DNA from: CAZQVN01 sp964596775
GTDB lineage: Bacteria > Eisenbacteria > RBG-16-71-46 > JABDJR01 > JAWXBZ01
NCBI GenBank assembly: GCA_964596775.1
Contig: CAZQVN010000001.1
Coordinates: 186,001 to 250,000 of the forward strand
DNA: 64,000 bases
Direction of reading: 5' to 3'
Part shown: one piece after another, positions 6,429-15,646 of the stretch
Position numbering within the stretch: position 1 is the stretch's first letter
Layout: each line of letters begins with the position of its first letter
The notes under the pieces: generated by a model
The model's input: only the letters and a program-made list of their open reading frames with translations
Told to the model about the DNA's origin: nothing
The model's database searches: none
Position numbers and translations under genes: made by a program

Positions 6429-8870
6429 CTACGTTCGAGTCAGTCGCACAACGCTTCTATGTGATGAAATCCCGGCCTCGATGTAGTACACGCCCGACGG
6501 AACGGGGCGGCCGCTTTCGTCCCGGCCGTCCCACTCGAGAACGTTCTTGCCCACCGCAACGCCGGCCGAAACCGTGCGCAGGCGCGCTCCGCGCACGTTG
6601 AAAACATCCACCACGACCGTTCCCGATACCGGGGAGTCGATCTCCATCCGCACCGGGTCCGTCGTGCTGCCGGAACTCAACAGGCGAACTTCCAGCCGTT
6701 GCGGAGCCACGGGAACGGCGGTTCTCACCACGTCGGATTCCCGGGCACGGCCGTTCGCCAGGATCATGTCGACGCGGTACTCGTAGTCCGCGCCGGAATG
6801 AGCCGTTTCGTCCATGAACTCATACCGATCCCTCCCCGGATCGGAGGCACGGGCAACGGTCCCGAGGGACGCAAACTCTCCTCCCGGGGAACGCCGGTAC
6901 ACCTCGAACTTCCAGAGCACCTCCGGCTCCTGGACCCGCCACGACAGCCGAACGTTTCCGATCGAGGCGGCCGCCGCAAGGTCCCGAACCGCCGCTTCCG
7001 TCGGCAGATCCGCCCGCCGCGCCAGGATGTCGTGTTCGTTCCGCCCTCGCTCCCACCGGTTCGTGATGTAGGTCCACGCCGCAACGATCCCCTCCTCCGT
7101 TCCGGCGAGACCCATCCGCACCCCCAGGCGCGTCTTCTCGAGAGGATCGACCACCCCCTGCGATGCGCTGAGCCGCTGCGACGGCTCGAACGTCCGGCCC
7201 CCGTCCGACGAGTGTGCCCAGTACACGTGGTAGCTGAGGCCGTTCGGATCGTCCCTCCGGTCGTACCAGGTCACGTGAACGCGGCCGAGGCCGTCCACCG
7301 CCACTTCCGGTATCGCGTTGTCGAACCGGGGAGGATCGTCGTTCAGCCGCTTCTTCGGCGTCCAGGTGAGCCCTCCGTCCGACGACGACGTGAACACGAT
7401 GTCGCGATGGTCGCGGGCCACCGACTCCGGCGTCGGGTTCATCCGTTGCAGGCGGTAACGGTACGCCAGTGCCGGGCCACGAGAGGAGACAGCGAAGCTC
7501 GTGTAGTACTTGCCGTCCGCGGGAAGCGTTGCGATGAGTGGGAAAGTCGATCTCTGTCCGGGCACCGCGAAAGACGATGTTCCCCAAATGGAATAGTTGT
7601 GAGCTGACAGGTACAGGTACGTGGTGCAGAATGGCGATCCGATCGTGCCGGTCAGGTAGACCGTCTCTCCGGCGCGACCATTGAAACAGAAAAGATCTGC
7701 ATCCGTGCCCACGCCTTCGATGTACCGGCTCGCTCCCGTGAACTCCAGGCCGTAGTCGACCTGCGTGGCCGTCTCGAAGCTGTCGTTGGGCTCCTGCTCC
7801 GCAACACTTCCGATCACCGGTTCAAGCTCTCCGATCATCGACTCCGACCAGACGGCGTACAGGGATCCGCGATGGGGGCCATTGCTCGTATCGACCGCCA
7901 CGGAAGGCAGGGTGAGAGACAACGATATGCAGTAGAGATTGCTGGCGTAGTTGTATGAGGGGTGGTAATTCGGCGGGTACGTAAAGTTGGCTTCGACGGG
8001 GCTGACGACGATCGGTTCCCCGAACGACACTCCCAGATCCGTCGACCGCCGGCAGATGATCTGACGGGTGGCCAGATCATGCCAGAAGACGAGGACATTG
8101 CCGTCCTCATCGACAACGATCTTCGACCCCTGGACCGAGTCTCCGCTCAGTATCCGGGGCTCGCTCCAGACTCCATCGGTGCGATGGAAGAACCAGACGT
8201 CGTCGTACTGGTACGCATCGCCAGCGCCGTATTCGGATCGCACGGCGGCAACATACAGGCGGTTGTTCCTGACATCGAAGGCAACCGATGGAAGCAGATA
8301 TTTTCGCGTGAACAAGGGTGATCTGAAGGACTCGATCGGAAAAGAGGGACCCGTCCACTGAATGTCCTCCCCTTCGGCACGGCCTTCATACAGGGCAATG
8401 CTGTATCCAATGTCCGCGAACCGGGTTGCCGCGATGAACTGGCCTTCGCCGGACACGCATATGTCGGGCACCCCAACATTCAATGACGCGGGTTCCAGGC
8501 GTCTGAGGGTTCCTCCTGGCTGCCATGTCAGCCCACCATCAGAGGATACCTTCCACTGTGTCTTGGTTGCTCCATCGTCCAGCCCCCACGTGACCACGGC
8601 GTCGTTTCCGGAAACGGCAACTCGGGGCGAGTCGTCAAGATGTGGAAGAGGAAATGGGTGCGGAGTTCCCTGGCTTACGTTTGTTTCCGGGCCGAATATC
8701 GGGACTGGGGAGGACTCAATGGGCCGGACGGTCCAGATAGTCGACATGAATGAACAGGCAAGACTCATTGCGAGATGAGTCCGCGAAATCCGAAAGTCTG
8801 GGAGCAGTCGACTCCCGCGCTTCCGAAGCCAGTCAGAAACGTGATATCGTACCGATGCGCCGTCGCTCAT
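6429..8870 (-). CDS. Secreted Asp-box (BNR) repeat protein with PPC, FnIII-like and FlgD-like C-terminal modules
   Basis: 813 residues. A hydrophobic stretch LAMSLACSFMSTIW near residue 35 is the likely export signal. Asp-box motifs (VSSDGGLTW, SSDGGLTW, SSDGGRTF) mark a sialidase-like beta-propeller. An insert with EQEPNDSFETATQV and DADLFCFNGRAGETVYL looks like a bacterial pre-peptidase C-terminal (PPC) domain. A fibronectin-like segment precedes a FlgD-like sorting module ending VPSGVYYIEAG. No glycosidase catalytic residues are evident, so a surface binding role is as likely as an enzyme. The ATG at 8870 has GGAGA eight bases upstream; an ATG at 8885 has none. It is followed by nothing on its strand and converges with the NAT gene. 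Confidence 0.75.
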   Translation of the reverse strand: MSDGASVRYHVSDWLRKRGSRLLPDFRISRTHLAMSLACSFMSTIWTVRPIESSPVPIFGPETNVSQGTPHPFPLPHLDDSPRVAVSGNDAVVTWGLDDGATKTQWKVSSDGGLTWQPGGTLRRLEPASLNVGVPDICVSGEGQFIAATRFADIGYSIALYEGRAEGEDIQWTGPSFPIESFRSPLFTRKYLLPSVAFDVRNNRLYVAAVRSEYGAGDAYQYDDVWFFHRTDGVWSEPRILSGDSVQGSKIVVDEDGNVLVFWHDLATRQIICRRSTDLGVSFGEPIVVSPVEANFTYPPNYHPSYNYASNLYCISLSLTLPSVAVDTSNGPHRGSLYAVWSESMIGELEPVIGSVAEQEPNDSFETATQVDYGLEFTGASRYIEGVGTDADLFCFNGRAGETVYLTGTIGSPFCTTYLYLSAHNYSIWGTSSFAVPGQRSTFPLIATLPADGKYYTSFAVSSRGPALAYRYRLQRMNPTPESVARDHRDIVFTSSSDGGLTWTPKKRLNDDPPRFDNAIPEVAVDGLGRVHVTWYDRRDDPNGLSYHVYWAHSSDGGRTFEPSQRLSASQGVVDPLEKTRLGVRMGLAGTEEGIVAAWTYITNRWERGRNEHDILARRADLPTEAAVRDLAAAASIGNVRLSWRVQEPEVLWKFEVYRRSPGGEFASLGTVARASDPGRDRYEFMDETAHSGADYEYRVDMILANGRARESDVVRTAVPVAPQRLEVRLLSSGSTTDPVRMEIDSPVSGTVVVDVFNVRGARLRTVSAGVAVGKNVLEWDGRDESGRPVPSGVYYIEAGISSHRSVVRLTRT

Positions 8871-8926
8871 ACCGTGATTCTCCAATCATCGAACCGGCCA
8901 AGTTGGAACGGATCGCCCTCTCATAC

Positions 8927-9427
8927 TCAATTCCTGCGAAGGCAGTGGACCTCCAAACGAGCATGGATCAACCGGCTTTCCAGCACCTGGGTCGAAACAC
9001 GGGAAGAGGCGATCGCCAGACCGTTGTTCGTGAGCGCACCGGACGCCCATCCACGCACGAGGGCCGTCACGTCGAACCGGACTCGGCCCGTCGGATCGCG
9101 TTCGAGTTCATCCGGATTCATCTTCCACACACCGGATGGGACTTCTACGATGTCTTCATCCCGGATCGTGCTTGCGGAGCCGTCGCTCCAGTCCTTTTTC
9201 ATCTCCAGAATCTCGAATTGAAAAGAGTCCTGGCCGAGATTCGGGACTTCGAATTCAATGATTGCTCGTTCGATGGCCTTTCCGGAGAGACTCGACACGT
9301 CGAATCGAAAGGCGGTGCAGTTTCCCGTTCGCCGCTCGATGTCCGAGGGGCTGCCGTTCACGGATAGCTCGATCACTTCCGCGGACGAGAGTCGGGTCAG
9401 ACCCAGCAGGATCATTATCGCTTGCAT
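8927..9427 (-). CDS. Secreted DNRLRE-like beta-sandwich protein
   Basis: 166 residues starting with a short signal sequence (IMILLGLTRLSSAE). The body has the alternating pattern of the DNRLRE/carbohydrate-binding-like superfamily: FRFDVSSL, AIIEFEVPN, then VRFDVTALVRGWASG and NNGLAIASS near the end. Such domains are usually parts of large surface proteins; here it is free-standing. It lies 56 bases upstream of the Asp-box protein on the same strand, so the two may be co-transcribed and form a surface complex (inference). No convincing ribosome binding site precedes the ATG. Base composition is visibly less GC-rich than in neighbouring genes. Confidence 0.6.
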   Translation of the reverse strand: MQAIMILLGLTRLSSAEVIELSVNGSPSDIERRTGNCTAFRFDVSSLSGKAIERAIIEFEVPNLGQDSFQFEILEMKKDWSDGSASTIRDEDIVEVPSGVWKMNPDELERDPTGRVRFDVTALVRGWASGALTNNGLAIASSRVSTQVLESRLIHARLEVHCLRRN

Positions 9428-9560
9428 GGACAGCCGGCAGGAACGAGAAAGATTCTATGTCACGATGAGAAGGGAAGAGATGTTGCGTCGAGCGTCCGTA
9501 GAAAGAACGTTTCCGTGTCTGGTACGGGGAGAGCCAAGCATCGCTTAAATATCTGTTTTG

Positions 9561-9576
9561 GATTATCACGATAATC
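9561..9576. repeat. Inverted repeat GATTATC-2-GATAATC between divergent genes
   Basis: A perfect 7-bp inverted repeat with a 2-base centre lies in an AT-rich stretch between the minus-strand DNRLRE-like gene (start 9427) and the plus-strand quinone oxidoreductase gene (start 9690). It could be an operator for either. The rest of 9428-9689 holds no gene I can support. Confidence 0.4.
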
Positions 9577-9689
9577 AAAAGTACAACCTTGAATAGAGTC
9601 AAACCATTACAATAAAACACGTTACGCCGTGTCCGCACCTGTTCTACATTCCCGAACCCCGCCGGACCCGGTGATGTAAGATCGCCGCC

Positions 9690-10703
9690 ATGAAACAGGT
9701 GGCCATCGTCCGGCACGGAAAACCCGATATCGGACTCCGACTCGAAGAGCGCCCGACCCCGGCCCCGGGACCGGGCCAGATCCTGGTGGCCGTCGAGGCG
9801 ATCGGCGTGAACTTTTCCGACATCCTCTCCCGGCGCGGCCTGAACCCCGAAGCGCCGCCGCTTCCTTACGTTCCCGGCTACGAGGCCGCGGGACGCGTGG
9901 CCGCGGTCGGGCGGAACGTGACGTCCGTCAAGGCCGGCGATGCCGTGACGACGCTGCTCACCCGCGGCGGTTACGCGGATCACGTCCTGGCCGGCGAGGA
10001 ATCCGTGTTCCACCGCCCCCACGGAATGAGCGCGGAGATCGGCGCGGCGCTCCCGGTCCAGGCGCTCACCGCCTGGTTCGCGCTGTTCGAAACCGGAACC
10101 GTGCGCCCCGGCGATCGCGTCCTCGTCCACGCCGCCGCCGGCGGCGTCGGGAGCCTCGCCGTGCAGATGGCCCTGAACGCCGGCGCCACCGTGTTCGGAA
10201 CGGCCGGTTCGGCGGAGAAAATCCAGCACCTCGCGGCGGCGGGCGTGCAGCACCCGATCCACTACGCGGAGCGGGACTACGCGGACGAAGTCCGCCGGAT
10301 CACGAACGGCGAGGGTGTGGACATCGTGCTCGACAGCCTCGGCGGCAGCCACATCGCAAGAGGGATGAAGCTCCTCCGCACCGGCGGGCGTCTCGCCACG
10401 TTCGGCTACGCGGCCCAGACTTCGGGCCGCCTCGGGATGATCCTCGGATTCCTCTCGATGAAGATGCTCAGCTCCGCGCTGCTGCTGCGCGATTCGCACG
10501 GCATCACCGGGATCAACATGCTGAAGCTCGGCGGCGACCCCCGGAAAATCCGCACGCGGATGGAGGATGTCTTCGACCTCTGGAGCGAAGACGTCCTGAA
10601 GCCGCACGTCGGCGCCCGGTTCCCGCTTGAAGACGCCGCGCGCGCGCACGAAGCGGTGGAAGGCCGCGCGGTCACCGGCAAGGTTCTGCTGACGACGCAC
10701 TGA
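9690..10703 (+). CDS. NADPH:quinone oxidoreductase-like medium-chain dehydrogenase
   Basis: 337 residues of the zinc-independent quinone oxidoreductase branch of the MDR superfamily. The N-terminal GroES-like domain has VGVNFSD-type sequence (GVNFSDILSRRG) and GYEAAGRV, where zinc enzymes would carry Cys and GHE. The cofactor loop AAAGGVGSLAVQMA sits near residue 148, followed by GVDIVLDSLGG. These enzymes reduce quinones or enones with NADPH in the cytoplasm. The ATG follows a short leader with no strong ribosome binding site (GTAAGA at about 10 bases). It stands alone between intergenic stretches of about 260 bases on both sides. The specific substrate cannot be read from sequence. Confidence 0.85.
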   Translation: MKQVAIVRHGKPDIGLRLEERPTPAPGPGQILVAVEAIGVNFSDILSRRGLNPEAPPLPYVPGYEAAGRVAAVGRNVTSVKAGDAVTTLLTRGGYADHVLAGEESVFHRPHGMSAEIGAALPVQALTAWFALFETGTVRPGDRVLVHAAAGGVGSLAVQMALNAGATVFGTAGSAEKIQHLAAAGVQHPIHYAERDYADEVRRITNGEGVDIVLDSLGGSHIARGMKLLRTGGRLATFGYAAQTSGRLGMILGFLSMKMLSSALLLRDSHGITGINMLKLGGDPRKIRTRMEDVFDLWSEDVLKPHVGARFPLEDAARAHEAVEGRAVTGKVLLTTH

Positions 10704-10959
10704 TCGCCGGCCGGCCGGTGCGCTGCGCTGCCGGTTGGACGCGAACACGGAGTTCGTCGCGCCGTTGTTCATCGCGGGACTTTTTCCTCCAAGACGACTC
10801 GACATCTCCGCGTCTTACAGGACATCGACGCGGTGTGCCCGCGGCGACACATCACGAGGACGGACCCGCGACATCACGTGTGCCCCGCGGTCCTCCACGG
10901 CCCACTCCGTGTGCCGGAGTGCCGGCCCAACCGACTCTTCAGAACGAAAGAGGTGTGCC

Positions 10960-12846
10960 ATGTTCAGGAGAATTCTGTCCGCCGCCGTCGTGTCCGGTCT
11001 GCTGTCGTTCGCACCGGGAACCCTTCATGCCCAGGGAACCGGCGTCGGTGACGCCGCCGCGGTGGCCGGCGTCGTCGTATCGGTGATCGGCGGCCTGTCC
11101 ACCTGGATCGGCGGCATCCAGGACGAATGCGCCGCCGCCGGCCTCGGCGCCGCGTGGGGCAAGGACTGCGGATTGAAGCAGGAGGAGTGCACGGACACCG
11201 GGATCTTCTACGCGGACTGCAGCGCCACGGCCTCCAACGGCTGCGGCTGGGCCCTCGGTGGCGGTCATGCCTGGGAAGGACTGTACGGAATGTGGAGTGG
11301 TTACGGTATTTCTCCCTGGGCCTACGCCATTGCGATGCCTCTCCACGGCGAGTGCGACACGCACAGCGCCAAGGCCTGGGGCAAGGCTTCCGTGGACGGA
11401 ACTTCGCGCGCCTCCACGGTGGACACGACCGGCGCGCCGGTCGTCCACGGCTTTTCGCCGTCGTCCGGGCCGCGCCCCGCTCCGGTGTGGCCCCCGGGCA
11501 CCGTGCTCGTCACGGCGAAGATCGACACGCTGAAGCTGACGCGGTCGCCGGGGAACCCGGGCGGCAGCGACTTCAAGGGAAGCCTCCGGGTCAACGGGAA
11601 CCTCGTCTGGTCGGTCACGGCGCGCATCAACGCCTCCGGCACGGTGACAACGACCGGGCCGCTGTCCGCGGCGCAGTTTTCCGTCGGGCAGAACGGTTCG
11701 GGCGACTGGGTGGCGATGCTCACCGGCTACAACTTCGAGTATCCGGTGGACACGCTGTACGTGCCCGGCGCCCCGGGGTCGCTGCGGCCCCTGTCCGCGG
11801 GCGGCGAGACGAGCACCGACGTCAGCGTGAGCATGGAGACGGAAACGAGCGCCGACGCGAGCGAGGGAAGCTCCGGCGTGTGCACCGGACCGACGCTCAC
11901 GCAGTGCAGCGACTGCTACCTGACGAACGCCGACGGCAGCTACGTGTACGACGGCGCCACGGTCACGTTCGCCCAGCCGCTGACGATCCTTGCCTCGAGC
12001 CTCTCGACGCAGTACCTGGACACCTACCTCCGCGACGCCTCGGGCACCGTGCGGATCCTCGATCCGTTCCAGGGACCGGGCGCGTGGACGGCCGGGGACA
12101 GGGTCCAGGTCCGCGGGGAGCTGACGCTGTTCGAGGGAGAGCCCGTCCTGACCCGGGTCACACTGACGAAGGCCGGCGTGGAGCCGGTGCCGGTGCCGAA
12201 GCCGATCACCACCCGCGACCTGTTCGACAATCTGTCCGGCTACCAGGGGCAGCTCGTGACGGTGGGCGGCGTGACGGTCCTCGATCCGGAAAACTGGCCG
12301 AAGGCGGGACAGTCGGGCGCGGTGAAACTGACGGACGGCCGCCGGATGCTCGCCCTCGAGATCAGCGGGGCCACCGACGCGGCCGGGTCGGACGCGCCGG
12401 CCGGTTTCGTCAACGCCACCGGGATTCTCGAGGCCGGCCGGCAGGATGCCGTGCCTGTCGGTGAAACGGCCACCACCTCCCCCGCGCCGCGACTCCGGCT
12501 GCGGAGCCGGGCCGACCTGGCCGCGGGCCGCGAGGTGATCGTCGTGGCCGGTCCGCCCGCCGACGGCGCGAAACTCCGGCTCAGCCAGAACGAGCCGAAC
12601 CCGTTCAACCCGGTCACGGCGATCTCCTTCGGCCTGGAACAGGCCGGACCGGTGACGCTGCGGATCTTCTCGGTGAGCGGACGGCTGGTCCGGACGCTCG
12701 CGGACGCGCCGATGGCGGCCGGCACCCACGAGTTCCTGTGGGATGGAGCCGACGACGCGGGCGCGCCGCTCCCGTCGGGGATCTATCTCTACCGGATCGA
12801 CCACGGGGGCGAGCACCGGACACGCAAGATGATCATGTCCAAGTAG
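10960..12846 (+). CDS. Secreted OB-fold-containing protein with a FlgD-like sorting domain
   Basis: 628 residues. A signal peptide ends near LHAQGTG. A cysteine-containing N-terminal region of unknown fold follows, with several tryptophan and glycine-rich stretches (WGKDCGLKQEEC, NGCGWALGGGH). Residues about 310-525 resemble a secreted OB-fold module (DASGTVRILDP, GDRVQVRGELT, YQGQLVTVGGV). The last 90 residues are a typical FlgD-like/type-A sorting module with NEPNPFNPVTAISF, RIFSVSGRLVRTL and LPSGIYLYR. The ATG at 10960 is backed by AAAGAGGTG. A strong terminator follows, so the gene is monocistronic. Function unknown; surface-exposed or secreted. Confidence 0.75.
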   Translation: MFRRILSAAVVSGLLSFAPGTLHAQGTGVGDAAAVAGVVVSVIGGLSTWIGGIQDECAAAGLGAAWGKDCGLKQEECTDTGIFYADCSATASNGCGWALGGGHAWEGLYGMWSGYGISPWAYAIAMPLHGECDTHSAKAWGKASVDGTSRASTVDTTGAPVVHGFSPSSGPRPAPVWPPGTVLVTAKIDTLKLTRSPGNPGGSDFKGSLRVNGNLVWSVTARINASGTVTTTGPLSAAQFSVGQNGSGDWVAMLTGYNFEYPVDTLYVPGAPGSLRPLSAGGETSTDVSVSMETETSADASEGSSGVCTGPTLTQCSDCYLTNADGSYVYDGATVTFAQPLTILASSLSTQYLDTYLRDASGTVRILDPFQGPGAWTAGDRVQVRGELTLFEGEPVLTRVTLTKAGVEPVPVPKPITTRDLFDNLSGYQGQLVTVGGVTVLDPENWPKAGQSGAVKLTDGRRMLALEISGATDAAGSDAPAGFVNATGILEAGRQDAVPVGETATTSPAPRLRLRSRADLAAGREVIVVAGPPADGAKLRLSQNEPNPFNPVTAISFGLEQAGPVTLRIFSVSGRLVRTLADAPMAAGTHEFLWDGADDAGAPLPSGIYLYRIDHGGEHRTRKMIMSK

Positions 12847-12906
12847 ACGCTTGAGGAGGGCGCGGACGAGCGCGCCCGGAACACGGAGGGGCGACGGTCC
12901 CTCCCG

Positions 12907-12955
12907 GGAGGCCCGGAGAGGAGGCACACTCTCTTCCGGGCCTCCGCTTTTTTTT
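12907..12955 (+). terminator. Rho-independent terminator after the FlgD-domain gene
   Basis: An 11-bp perfect stem GGAGGCCCGGA (12907-12917) with TCCGGGCCTCC (12935-12945) is followed by GC and eight T residues (12948-12955). It lies 60 bases after the stop codon at 12846. Confidence 0.9.
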
Positions 12956-13083
12956 GCCGGGAAGCCGGTGGCCGCCCCCGGCGCGCGCCTGTTCACCGCC
13001 GCCGTCGTGTCAGGCATGATCCATCGCCGATGTAACCACAACGGACCCTTCAACCTGCGGATGAACCTGATCGTTCCGATTTG

Positions 13084-13112
13084 TTGACATCACAAAAGGC
13101 AGGTGCTACTTT
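13084..13112 (+). promoter_or_regulatory. Sigma-70-like promoter of the cytochrome oxidase operon
   Basis: TTGACA (13084-13089), a 17-base spacer and TACTTT (13107-13112) form a near-consensus promoter, the best one in this window. Transcription would begin near 13119, leaving about 150 bases of leader before the GTG of the subunit I gene. The stretch 12847-13271 otherwise holds the upstream terminator and this leader, and no supported gene. Confidence 0.65.
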
Positions 13113-13154
13113 GCAGCGTCCTGACTCGAGACCCGACATTATATAGTCGAACAG

Positions 13155-13186
13155 CGGGAAACCATGAAGGACACGTCGGTTTCCCG
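13155..13186 (+). other. Stem-loop in the oxidase operon leader
   Basis: CGGGAAACC (13155-13163) pairs perfectly with GGTTTCCCG (13178-13186) across a 14-base loop. It lies between the operon promoter and the first gene. A 12-codon open frame (13164-13202, ATG to TGA) begins inside the loop, and a second imperfect stem GGAAACTC/GAGTTCC follows. This may be a regulatory leader; no T-run follows, so it is not a terminator. Confidence 0.5.
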
Positions 13187-13271
13187 ACTCCGGAAACTCT
13201 GATCCGCGGGAGTTCCCCGGGACGCGTAGACCCTGAAGTTCAAGATTCATGAACCCTGGAGGAATGCGCCC

Positions 13272-15032
13272 GTGCACGTGACCGATACGAAAGCGCACCA
13301 CGGGAGCGCCCACCACGCTTCCGAGCATCACGAGCAGAGTTTCATCTCCAAGTACGTATTTTCCCTCGATCACAAGTGGATCGGCATCCAGTACGGCGTC
13401 ACCTCCCTGATCTTCCTCTTCTTCGGCTTCTGCCTCATGATGATGATGCGCTGGCAGCTGGCCTATCCCGGCAAGCCGATGCCGCTCATCGGCGGGCTCT
13501 TCGGCGATGCGATGATGCCGGGCGGAATCATGCTCCCCGAGTTCTACAATTCGCTCGGGGCCATGCACGGAACGATCATGGTCTTCCTCGGCGTCGTTCC
13601 CCTGGCGGTCGGCGCCTTCGGCAACTACGTGGTGCCGCTGCAGATCGGCGCTCCGGACATGGCCTACCCGCGGCTCAACATGATGAGCTACTGGTTCTAC
13701 TTCGTGGGCGGCGTCCTCATGGTGGCCAGCTTCTTCGTCCCCGGCGGCGCCGCGAACTCCGGCTGGACCTCGTATCCTCCCCTGTCCAACATCGCCACCC
13801 AGGGGCAGACCTGGTGGCTGTTCGGAATGGTCTTCCTGATCACCTCGTCGCTGCTCGGCTCGGTCAACTTCATCGTCACCATCTTCCAGCTGCGCGCCCC
13901 CGGCCTCACGATGATGCGCCTTCCGTTCTTCGTCTGGGCCCAGCTCGTCACGTCGTTCCTGCTGCTCCTGGCCTTCCCGCCGCTCGAAGCGGCCGGCATC
14001 CTCCAGCTCATGGACCGGCTGGCCGGAACCTCGTTCTTCATGCCGAGCGGCCTCGTCGTCGGCGGCAAGATCCTCGAAGTGTCCGGAGGCGGCAGCCCGC
14101 TGCTCTGGCAGCACCTGTTCTGGTTCCTCGCCCACCCCGAAGTGTACGTGCTGATCCTGCCGGCCATGGGCATCGTGGGCGAAATCCTCGCCAACAACAC
14201 CCGGAAACCGCTGTTCGGCTACAAGTCGCTCGTGTACGCCACGATCTTCCTCGGCTTCATGTCGTTCATCGTCTGGGCCCACCACATGTTCCTGACCGGA
14301 ATGGGCACGGCCATCAGCACGTTCTTCCAGACGACGACGATGATCATCTCGATTCCGTCGGTGATCATCCTGACCGCGTTCTTCCTGTCGCTGTGGGGCG
14401 GCTCGATCCGCTTCACCACGCCGATGCTGTTCGCGCTCGCGTTCCTGCCGATGTTCGGCATCGGCGGGCTGACCGGCCTGCCGCTGGGGCTGGCCCCCAC
14501 GGACATCCATCTCCACGACACGTACTACGTGATCGGCCACTTCCACTACGTGGTGGCTCCGGGCACGATCCTCGCCCTGTTCGGGGGCATCTACTACTGG
14601 TTTCCCAAGGCGACGGGTCGAAAACTGAACGACACCCTCGGGAAGATCCACTTCTGGGGCACGCTGATCGCCATGAACGGCGTGTTCATGCCGATGTTCA
14701 TCCAGGGGCTGGCCGGCGTGTCGCGGCGCCTCTGGGACGGCGGTCAGCAGTACGCCCACGCCCAGGGCGTTCTGGAGTGGAACGTGTTCATGTCGATGTC
14801 GGCGTGGACGCTCGGGCTGGCGCAGATTCCGTTCTTCATCAATTTCTTCGCGAGCATCTTCGGCGGCAAGAAGGTCGACGACAACCCGTGGGAGGCCACG
14901 ACGCTGGAATGGGCGGCGCCGTCGCCCCCGCCGCACGGCAATTTCCCGAACGGCATCAGCGTTCACCGCGGGCCGTACGAGTACAGCGTCCCGGGCCAGG
15001 ACAAGGACTTCCAGCCCCAGCACGTATCCTAG
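13272..15032 (+). CDS. ctaD: Cytochrome c oxidase subunit I
   Basis: 586 residues, the catalytic heme-copper subunit of an aa3-type terminal oxidase in the cytoplasmic membrane. Twelve or more spans are apparent. The Cu-B and active-site motif AHPEVY places His288, Glu290 and the cross-linking Tyr292. Cu-B ligands His337/His338 lie in WAHHMF, and heme ligands His423 and His425 in VIGHFHYVV. The Glu in HPEVY and the overall pattern indicate the A1 (mitochondrial-type) class of proton-pumping oxidases. The GTG start at 13272 is preceded by TGGAGGA. The N-terminus is histidine-rich (HHGSAHHASEHHE), possibly a metal-handling tail. It heads a tight operon with subunits III, IV and II. Confidence 0.97.
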   Translation: MHVTDTKAHHGSAHHASEHHEQSFISKYVFSLDHKWIGIQYGVTSLIFLFFGFCLMMMMRWQLAYPGKPMPLIGGLFGDAMMPGGIMLPEFYNSLGAMHGTIMVFLGVVPLAVGAFGNYVVPLQIGAPDMAYPRLNMMSYWFYFVGGVLMVASFFVPGGAANSGWTSYPPLSNIATQGQTWWLFGMVFLITSSLLGSVNFIVTIFQLRAPGLTMMRLPFFVWAQLVTSFLLLLAFPPLEAAGILQLMDRLAGTSFFMPSGLVVGGKILEVSGGGSPLLWQHLFWFLAHPEVYVLILPAMGIVGEILANNTRKPLFGYKSLVYATIFLGFMSFIVWAHHMFLTGMGTAISTFFQTTTMIISIPSVIILTAFFLSLWGGSIRFTTPMLFALAFLPMFGIGGLTGLPLGLAPTDIHLHDTYYVIGHFHYVVAPGTILALFGGIYYWFPKATGRKLNDTLGKIHFWGTLIAMNGVFMPMFIQGLAGVSRRLWDGGQQYAHAQGVLEWNVFMSMSAWTLGLAQIPFFINFFASIFGGKKVDDNPWEATTLEWAAPSPPPHGNFPNGISVHRGPYEYSVPGQDKDFQPQHVS

Positions 15033-15047
15033 GAGGCGAGCGATTCA

Positions 15048-15635
15048 ATGGATGCCATCCCCTACGCGGTAGAGCCCCGGCCCGACACCGGCCTGAACAA
15101 CGGCAAGATGGGTGTCTGGCTGTTCCTGGCCTCCGAAGTCATGCTGTTCGGCGCGCTGTTTTCCAGCTACATCCTGCTGCGCATCGGTTCCGACCACTGG
15201 CCGAGCCACGAGCTGAACGTGCCGCTGGCCACGATCAACACGATGGTCCTGATCACCTCCAGCGTGACGATGGTCATGGCCTGGGCCAGCCTCCTCGAGA
15301 AGAGCCTGTCGCGGTGCCGGATGTACCTGGGCGCCACGATCCTGCTCTCGTTCGTCTTTCTCGTGATCAAGTATTTCGAGTACAGCTACAAGTTCGCGCA
15401 CAACCATTTTCCGAGTTCGAGCACGTTCTACGGCATCTACTTCACGATGACCGGCCTGCACGGCCTGCACATCGTGGGCGGCATCGTGGTCATGCTCTGG
15501 CTCCTCGGCCCGGGAGCGAAGCTGTACCACACGGCTCCCGAGCGCTACACGAACCGTATTGAAGGAACCGGCCTCTACTGGCACTTCGTCGACCTGGTCT
15601 GGATTTTCCTGTTCCCGGTCCTCTACCTCCTGTAG
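15048..15635 (+). CDS. ctaE: Cytochrome c oxidase subunit III
   Basis: 195 residues with about five membrane spans, the short bacterial form of subunit III. Family signatures include MGVWLFLASEVMLFGALFSS near the N-terminus, then TGLHGLHIVGGI and YWHFVDLVWIFLF at the C-terminus. Subunit III stabilises proton uptake by subunit I. It begins 15 bases after subunit I with AGGAGGCGA upstream of the ATG, and subunit IV follows 11 bases later. No unusual residues noted. Confidence 0.95.
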   Translation: MDAIPYAVEPRPDTGLNNGKMGVWLFLASEVMLFGALFSSYILLRIGSDHWPSHELNVPLATINTMVLITSSVTMVMAWASLLEKSLSRCRMYLGATILLSFVFLVIKYFEYSYKFAHNHFPSSSTFYGIYFTMTGLHGLHIVGGIVVMLWLLGPGAKLYHTAPERYTNRIEGTGLYWHFVDLVWIFLFPVLYLL

Positions 15636-15646
15636 GAGAGCTTTCC

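Noticed and set aside
9471..9486. GG-N10-GC spacing resembling a sigma-54 site before the quinone oxidoreductase gene
   Set aside because: Only the spacing and TTGC agree; the CAC of the -24 element is missing and the site is about 200 bases from the gene.
13050..15023. A 657-residue open frame on the strand opposite the oxidase subunit I gene
   Set aside because: It is rich in Arg, His, Glu and Gly with no family features, and mirrors the codon structure of ctaD. Long antisense frames are expected in this GC-rich DNA.
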